Assembly (NCBI GenBank): GCA_017616955.1
Contig: JAFZXD010000199.1
Coordinates: forward strand, 1 to 10,726
Source: Eubacterium sp.
Lineage (GTDB): Bacteria > Bacillota > Clostridia > Lachnospirales > Lachnospiraceae
Reading direction: 5' to 3'
DNA: 10,726 bases
Shown here: piece by piece, positions 6,966 to 10,726 of the stretch
Layout of the letters: each line of letters begins with the position of its first letter
Position numbering within the stretch: the stretch's first letter is position 1
Position numbers and translations under genes: made by a program
Notes under the pieces: generated by a model
Database searches by the model: none
The model's input: the letters and a program-made list of their open reading frames with translations, nothing else
Told to the model about the DNA's origin: nothing

Positions 6966-8086
6966 CAGTCCTCACCTCCCTTTTTCGCTTTATTCTCAGC
7001 TTTACGAGCCAGAATGCGGTTCATATACATCTTGAAGAATAATACGAAACCACAAAGATATATGATTATAGAACTGATTAGATCGGATATCTGAGAAGGA
7101 TATACTTCCTTATCAAGATAAGATCCACCACTGGTAATATGCTGAATAAAGTAAGATGAGAATATAGTTCCTATCGGATTAAGTCCGCCAAGAAATGTAG
7201 CAGCTATACCATTGAATCCCATTCCCGGAACACTTGACTGTGTAACAGCCCACTGTTCATATCCCGTAAGGTACAGGAAAGCAGCTCCGACACCTGCAAG
7301 CATACCGCCTATAATAAGTGTGAGAATTATATTCTTCTTCTCACGCATACCGCTGTATTTTGCACCTTCCTTATTATATCCGGTTGCCTTTAATTCATAC
7401 CCAAGTACTGTCTTGGAAAGGATAACCTGTATAATTATTGCAATAATCACAGCTAACGGAATAGCTATAGTTACATACTTATTATTAGAGAACATTTTCT
7501 CCATTCCCAATGTAGGAAGAAGTGCTGAAGGATTGGTAGAGTCCAACGTAAGTGTATATGGACTGGATGTTTCCTTAACACTTGATAAAAGCATATTTAC
7601 CGAATAGAGACCAATCCAGTTAAGCATAATACCGGATATTACCTCATTTACATTGAGATATGCCTTCAAAAAACCAACGATTGCTCCAAATACCGCTCCG
7701 GCAACCATAGCAAAGAGAATGCAGACTATCCAAGGTAGCTTTAATGCAAGGGCCGCATATAGGCAAGCTCCTGCTCCGACAACATACTGTCCTGCAGCTC
7801 CTATATTGAAAAGTCCGGCCTTGTAGCAAAACTGAATTGACAACGCACACATAAGAAGAGGTGCTGTCTTTACAAGTGTTGCTCCCAAATACTTCATCTG
7901 TGCAGGAACACTTGGATATGTAAAGTAATTTTTCAGAATAGTTACGATCGCTTTATTTGCCCCTGCAGGATTGATAATAAGGAGAACTATATATCCTATC
8001 AGAAGTCCAACCACAATACAGAGAAGCGATGTAATGATCGATTGTACAGCATCATTTTCTAAGATGCTTCCTTTCTTTTCTTTCAT
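6965..8086 (-). CDS. nupP: Nucleoside ABC transporter permease, NupP/YufP type
   Basis: A 373-residue integral membrane protein, the larger of the two permeases. A short charged N-terminus precedes the first membrane helix (about 17-39), and some eight further hydrophobic stretches follow, such as 66-84, 97-140, 204-223, 252-275 and 331-352. The landmark CYKAGLFNIGAAGQYV (87-102) matches the NIGxEGQ-type signature of this family. GYELKATGYNKEGAKYSGM (229-247) is the ATPase-coupling loop. The C-terminus is Lys-rich and cytoplasmic. The ATG overlaps the stop of the ATPase gene in ATGA, and the stop overlaps the next permease start, so the three genes are tightly coupled. AGAGGT about seven bases upstream is a moderate ribosome binding site. 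Confidence 0.93.
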   Translation of the reverse strand: MKEKKGSILENDAVQSIITSLLCIVVGLLIGYIVLLIINPAGANKAIVTILKNYFTYPSVPAQMKYLGATLVKTAPLLMCALSIQFCYKAGLFNIGAAGQYVVGAGACLYAALALKLPWIVCILFAMVAGAVFGAIVGFLKAYLNVNEVISGIMLNWIGLYSVNMLLSSVKETSSPYTLTLDSTNPSALLPTLGMEKMFSNNKYVTIAIPLAVIIAIIIQVILSKTVLGYELKATGYNKEGAKYSGMREKKNIILTLIIGGMLAGVGAAFLYLTGYEQWAVTQSSVPGMGFNGIAATFLGGLNPIGTIFSSYFIQHITSGGSYLDKEVYPSQISDLISSIIIYLCGFVLFFKMYMNRILARKAENKAKKGGED

Positions 8087-9621
8087 ATATTTACCTCTTT
8101 CCTCTTTGCCCCCGACATATACATTCCAAGTTCTTCACGAGTTGTTTTCTTTGGATCAAATTCTCCAACCAGCTCGCCTTCATACATAACCAGTATTCTA
8201 TCGGAAACCGAGAGAACCTCTTCAAGTTCAAGAGAGATCAATAATACAGCGTGTCCCGCATCTCTCTGAGCTACTAACTGACTATGAATGTATTCAATCG
8301 CTCCTACGTCCAGTCCACGAGTTGGCTGAACTGCAATCAAAAGATCAGGATTCTTATCTATCTCTCTGGCAATGATGGCCTTCTGCTGATTACCACCCGA
8401 CATACTTCTGGTTATTGTCTGTGCCCCCTGACCCGAACGTATATCATACTGCTCTATAAGCTTATCAGCATATTCTTTTATAGCACCCTTTTTTAAGAAT
8501 CCGGCCTTAGTAGAAAAATCTGATTCAAAATATCTCTGAAGAACGAGATTATAAGCAAGCGGATAATCCAATATAAGACCATGCTTATGTCTGTCTTCCG
8601 GAATATGGCTCATTCCCGAAAGCGAACGCTCTCTGATAGAGCTTTTGGATATGTCTTTCCCCGAAAGAGTTATATTTCCGGATACCAAAGGTTCCAGACC
8701 TGAAAGTCCATATACGAGTTCTGTTTGTCCATTGCCATCTATACCGGCTATACAGACAATCTCACCACCTCGTACTTTAAATGACACATCCTTTACCGCA
8801 TTATTTGAATGAATCTTAGATGCAACAGTAATATGATCAACATCGAGTACTACTTCACCCGGCTTTGCAGGTTTCTTTTCTACTTCAAATGTTACATTTC
8901 TGCCTACCATCATTCGGCTGAGATCTTCTTTTGTAGTATCGGCTATATCAACCGTTCCTACATATTTTCCACGACGAAGAACTGTACATCTGTCAGCAAC
9001 CGACATTATCTCGTTAAGCTTATGTGAGATAAACAGGATTGACTTTCCTTCCTTTGCCAGTTCTCTCATGATATTCATCAGTTCATCAATCTCACCCGGA
9101 GTCAGAACTGCTGTAGGCTCATCGAATATAAGAATCTCATTATCACGATATAACATCTTGAGAATCTCTGTTCTCTGCTGCATACCTACCGTGATATCTT
9201 CAATCTTGGCATCGGGATCAACTTTAAGTCCATACTTTTCGGAAAGCTCCATAACCTTCTTACGAGCTTCATCCTTTTTAAGTATTCCGTTCTTTGTTGT
9301 TTCCACTCCCAGAATAATATTATCCAAAACAGAGAAACACTGTACTAATTTGAAATGCTGATGTACCATACCTATTCCGAGGTCATTAGCATCATTGGGG
9401 TTATTTATCTTAACTTCTTTTCCGTCCTTATAGATGCCTCCCTCTTCAGCTTGATAAAGTCCAAAGAGAACACTCATCAGTGTGGATTTACCGGCACCAT
9501 TTTCTCCTAAAAGAGCGTGAATCTCCCCATGCCTAAGCTGTAATGTAACGTCGTCATTTGCCACTATGCCCGGGAAACGTTTTGTAATATTCCGCATTTC
9601 GATTGCATATTGCGTACTCAA
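8083..9621 (-). CDS. nupO: Nucleoside ABC transporter ATP-binding protein, two NBDs, NupO/YufO type
   Basis: A 512-residue protein with two ABC domains that powers the two permeases. Domain 1 has Walker A GENGAGKST (39-47), Q-loop Q88, a poor signature TVGMQQR (144-150), Walker B IFDEPT (165-170) and H-loop H200. Domain 2 has an intact signature SGGNQQK (408-414), but its Walker A reads GIDGNGQT (293-300, no Lys), its Walker B reads LIAVQPT (Asp-Glu replaced by Val-Gln) and its H-loop position is L464. In a composite-site ABC arrangement this leaves one good ATP site (Walker motifs of domain 1 with the signature of domain 2). As I recall, such loss is usual in this family, so the gene is not decayed. 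The start is TTG, set by AAGGAGG seven bases upstream; the next in-frame ATG is residue 9. It overlaps the next gene by four bases. Confidence 0.95.
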   Translation of the reverse strand: MSTQYAIEMRNITKRFPGIVANDDVTLQLRHGEIHALLGENGAGKSTLMSVLFGLYQAEEGGIYKDGKEVKINNPNDANDLGIGMVHQHFKLVQCFSVLDNIILGVETTKNGILKKDEARKKVMELSEKYGLKVDPDAKIEDITVGMQQRTEILKMLYRDNEILIFDEPTAVLTPGEIDELMNIMRELAKEGKSILFISHKLNEIMSVADRCTVLRRGKYVGTVDIADTTKEDLSRMMVGRNVTFEVEKKPAKPGEVVLDVDHITVASKIHSNNAVKDVSFKVRGGEIVCIAGIDGNGQTELVYGLSGLEPLVSGNITLSGKDISKSSIRERSLSGMSHIPEDRHKHGLILDYPLAYNLVLQRYFESDFSTKAGFLKKGAIKEYADKLIEQYDIRSGQGAQTITRSMSGGNQQKAIIAREIDKNPDLLIAVQPTRGLDVGAIEYIHSQLVAQRDAGHAVLLISLELEEVLSVSDRILVMYEGELVGEFDPKKTTREELGMYMSGAKRKEVNI

Positions 9622-9635
9622 GGCATTTCCTCCTT
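9622..9635 (-). promoter_or_regulatory. Ribosome binding site setting the TTG start of the ATPase gene, with embedded two-codon frame
   Basis: AAGGAGG (9635-9629) lies seven bases before TTG (9621-9619). Between them an out-of-frame ATG (9626-9624) opens a minimal frame ATG-CCT-TGA whose stop overlaps the TTG start as TTGA. The spacing strongly favours TTG, because the ATG is only two bases from the binding site. Confidence 0.7.
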
Positions 9636-9640
9636 AAATT

Positions 9641-9673
9641 AAGGCAGAGTACGCTATGCGAAAACTCTGCCTT
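9641..9673 (-). promoter_or_regulatory. Intercistronic hairpin between the binding-protein gene and the ATPase gene
   Basis: A perfect 10-bp stem, AAGGCAGAGT (9673-9664) with ACTCTGCCTT (9650-9641), encloses 13 bases that can form a small inner CGC/GCG pairing. The next bases are AATTTAAGGAGG, so no proper U-tract follows and the stem ends five bases before the ATPase ribosome binding site. It is more likely an mRNA stabiliser or partial terminator that keeps binding-protein mRNA in excess than a full terminator. Confidence 0.6.
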
Positions 9674-9714
9674 TCTCTTTAATCACCGATTAACTGTTTG
9701 ATAATCAATATATG

Positions 9715-10726
9715 TTATTTGATATTTCCCTGGAAGTTAATCTTTACAGTGTCTGATGCAGGCTGTTCTGCAGATGTATCATCAGAAACCTTGATCTCTC
9801 CACTTACAAGTTTTCCAACTAATGCCTTGTAATCATCCTGTGTAAATTCATCACACCACTGTGTAGAATCAGGAAGCTGTACATAGTTAGCTGTTAAGTC
9901 ATCAGCAGATACAAGTCCAAGGCTCTGAACCTGACCCTTGTACTCATCCCACTTACCATCTTTAACTGCTGTAAGAAGTGTATTAACTGTAGCTGTAAGA
10001 CCCTTCATTGCTGAAGTAATTGTCATTCCATCACCATAGTCAGGATCAATGATAGGAGCCTGATCTACGTCAACACCGATAACTTTCTTATTAGCCTTCT
10101 GAGCTGCTTCACAAGCTGATGTGTAGATACCACCACCACAAGCGAATACTACTTCTGTTCCACCTGAGTACCATGTATCCATAGCTGCTGTGATATCAGC
10201 ATCTCCGTAGAACTGATTACCGTATGCATAGTTAAGTTCAACATCTGAAAGTCCAAGTTCTTTAGCTGCATCGCTTGCTCCCTGAACAAATCCGTAACCA
10301 TAACGGATAACTGCAGGAACTGCCATACCACCAAGGAATCCAAGTTTCTTATATCCCATCTTTACAGCTGCATAACCTGCCATATATCCAGGAAGCTCTT
10401 CTTTATATACTGCGCTGTAAACATTATCCTGTGAATATGAATCCTTTCCAGCTGCAGTACTGAGATCATACTCAGATACATCAAGAGCGATGTACTTTGC
10501 ATCAGGATACATCTCAGCTGTTTCTACGATAGCTTCTGCAAATGCATATCCCGGAAGAACCAGAACATTGTATCCATCTGCTACAGCCTTATCGATCATT
10601 GCAACACGCTCAGCTGTTGAATCACCTTCAGGCTTATAATATGTAAAATCTACGCTGTTTGCATCTGTGAATGCTTTACAAGCTTCATATGTTGTCTGGT
10701 TGAATGACTGGTCTGTGATATCACCA
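9715..10726 (-). CDS. BMP-family nucleoside-binding lipoprotein, N-terminus outside the window
   Basis: This is the substrate-binding protein of the downstream ABC transporter. The reading frame stays open to base 10726, so the ATG at 10599 is internal. Visible residues begin GDITDQSFNQTTYEACKAF, the conserved N-lobe segment of basic membrane protein / PnrA-type (Med) proteins. Further family segments are NVLVLPGYAFAEA, KYIALDVSE, GFLGGMAVPAVIRYGYGF, the VVFACGGGIY strand and KKVIGVDVDQAP. The fold should be a two-lobed periplasmic-binding type I protein anchored outside the membrane by a lipid; the signal peptide and lipobox lie beyond the window. It ends with about 25 polar residues and TAA. 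With the genes that follow it matches the NupN-NupO-NupP-NupQ order, so a purine-nucleoside substrate is likely, though other BMP ligands cannot be excluded. Confidence 0.94.
   Translation of the reverse strand, partial: GDITDQSFNQTTYEACKAFTDANSVDFTYYKPEGDSTAERVAMIDKAVADGYNVLVLPGYAFAEAIVETAEMYPDAKYIALDVSEYDLSTAAGKDSYSQDNVYSAVYKEELPGYMAGYAAVKMGYKKLGFLGGMAVPAVIRYGYGFVQGASDAAKELGLSDVELNYAYGNQFYGDADITAAMDTWYSGGTEVVFACGGGIYTSACEAAQKANKKVIGVDVDQAPIIDPDYGDGMTITSAMKGLTATVNTLLTAVKDGKWDEYKGQVQSLGLVSADDLTANYVQLPDSTQWCDEFTQDDYKALVGKLVSGEIKVSDDTSAEQPASDTVKINFQGNIK

Noticed and set aside
8083..9052. Second ATP-binding domain considered as a decayed pseudo-domain
   Set aside because: The frame is intact, the signature motif is excellent and, as I recall the family, the changed Walker motifs are normal for it. 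There is no sign of pseudogenisation.
9715..10599. ATG at 10599 as the true start of the BMP lipoprotein
   Set aside because: The frame continues open to 10726 and encodes the conserved DITDQSFNQ segment upstream. The ATG lacks a ribosome binding site, and a start there would omit the signal peptide and first lobe.
1..10726. A hidden novel defence, mobile or CRISPR-like system
   Set aside because: I looked for direct-repeat arrays, terminal inverted repeats, transposase or recombinase motifs, toxin-antitoxin pairs and tRNA-like structures on both strands and saw none. The genes are compact, co-directional housekeeping and transport genes.

Overview
The window looks like a chromosomal segment of a strictly anaerobic Clostridia, most plausibly a Lachnospiraceae member of the Butyrivibrio/Roseburia type. 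This rests on moderately AT-rich DNA, strong AGGAGG-type ribosome binding sites, a two-iron superoxide reductase, a DUF5662 gene, a lysine (L-box) riboswitch and a BMP-type nucleoside ABC transporter. The genus is inference. Every supported gene lies on the minus strand, so transcription runs from right to left.

Right part (10726 to 6024): a four-gene uptake cassette. It reads BMP-family substrate-binding lipoprotein (its 5' end lies beyond the window), double-domain ATPase (NupO-like), then two permeases (NupP-like and NupQ-like). The ATPase and permease genes overlap by 4 and 1 bases, so they are translationally coupled. A 10-bp hairpin without a clear U-tract separates the binding-protein gene from the rest and may set the excess of binding protein over transporter. 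By family the cassette should import purine or other nucleosides.

Middle (6023 to 4784): a stand-alone desulfoferrodoxin (superoxide reductase) gene has its own extended -10 promoter and a hairpin after it. A DUF5662 gene of unknown function follows, with an HD-phosphohydrolase-like residue pattern and a very basic tail.

Left-middle (4783 to 365): dnaE (DNA polymerase III alpha, with an apparently complete PHP metal site) and a SpoU/TrmH-family RNA 2'-O-methyltransferase. The DUF5662 gene, dnaE and the methyltransferase gene are only 10-14 bases apart and probably form one operon.

Left end (364 to 1): a near-consensus promoter starts a leader carrying a lysine riboswitch whose helices P1-P5 can all be paired by eye. 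It is followed by an antiterminator/terminator pair, a strong ribosome binding site and the first four codons (MAIF) of a gene that runs out of the window. That gene is probably in lysine biosynthesis or transport, and dapA is the best guess. I found no CRISPR array, tRNA, rRNA, insertion sequence, phage gene or obviously new defence system. The window is mostly ordinary core genome; the riboswitch leader is its most informative element.
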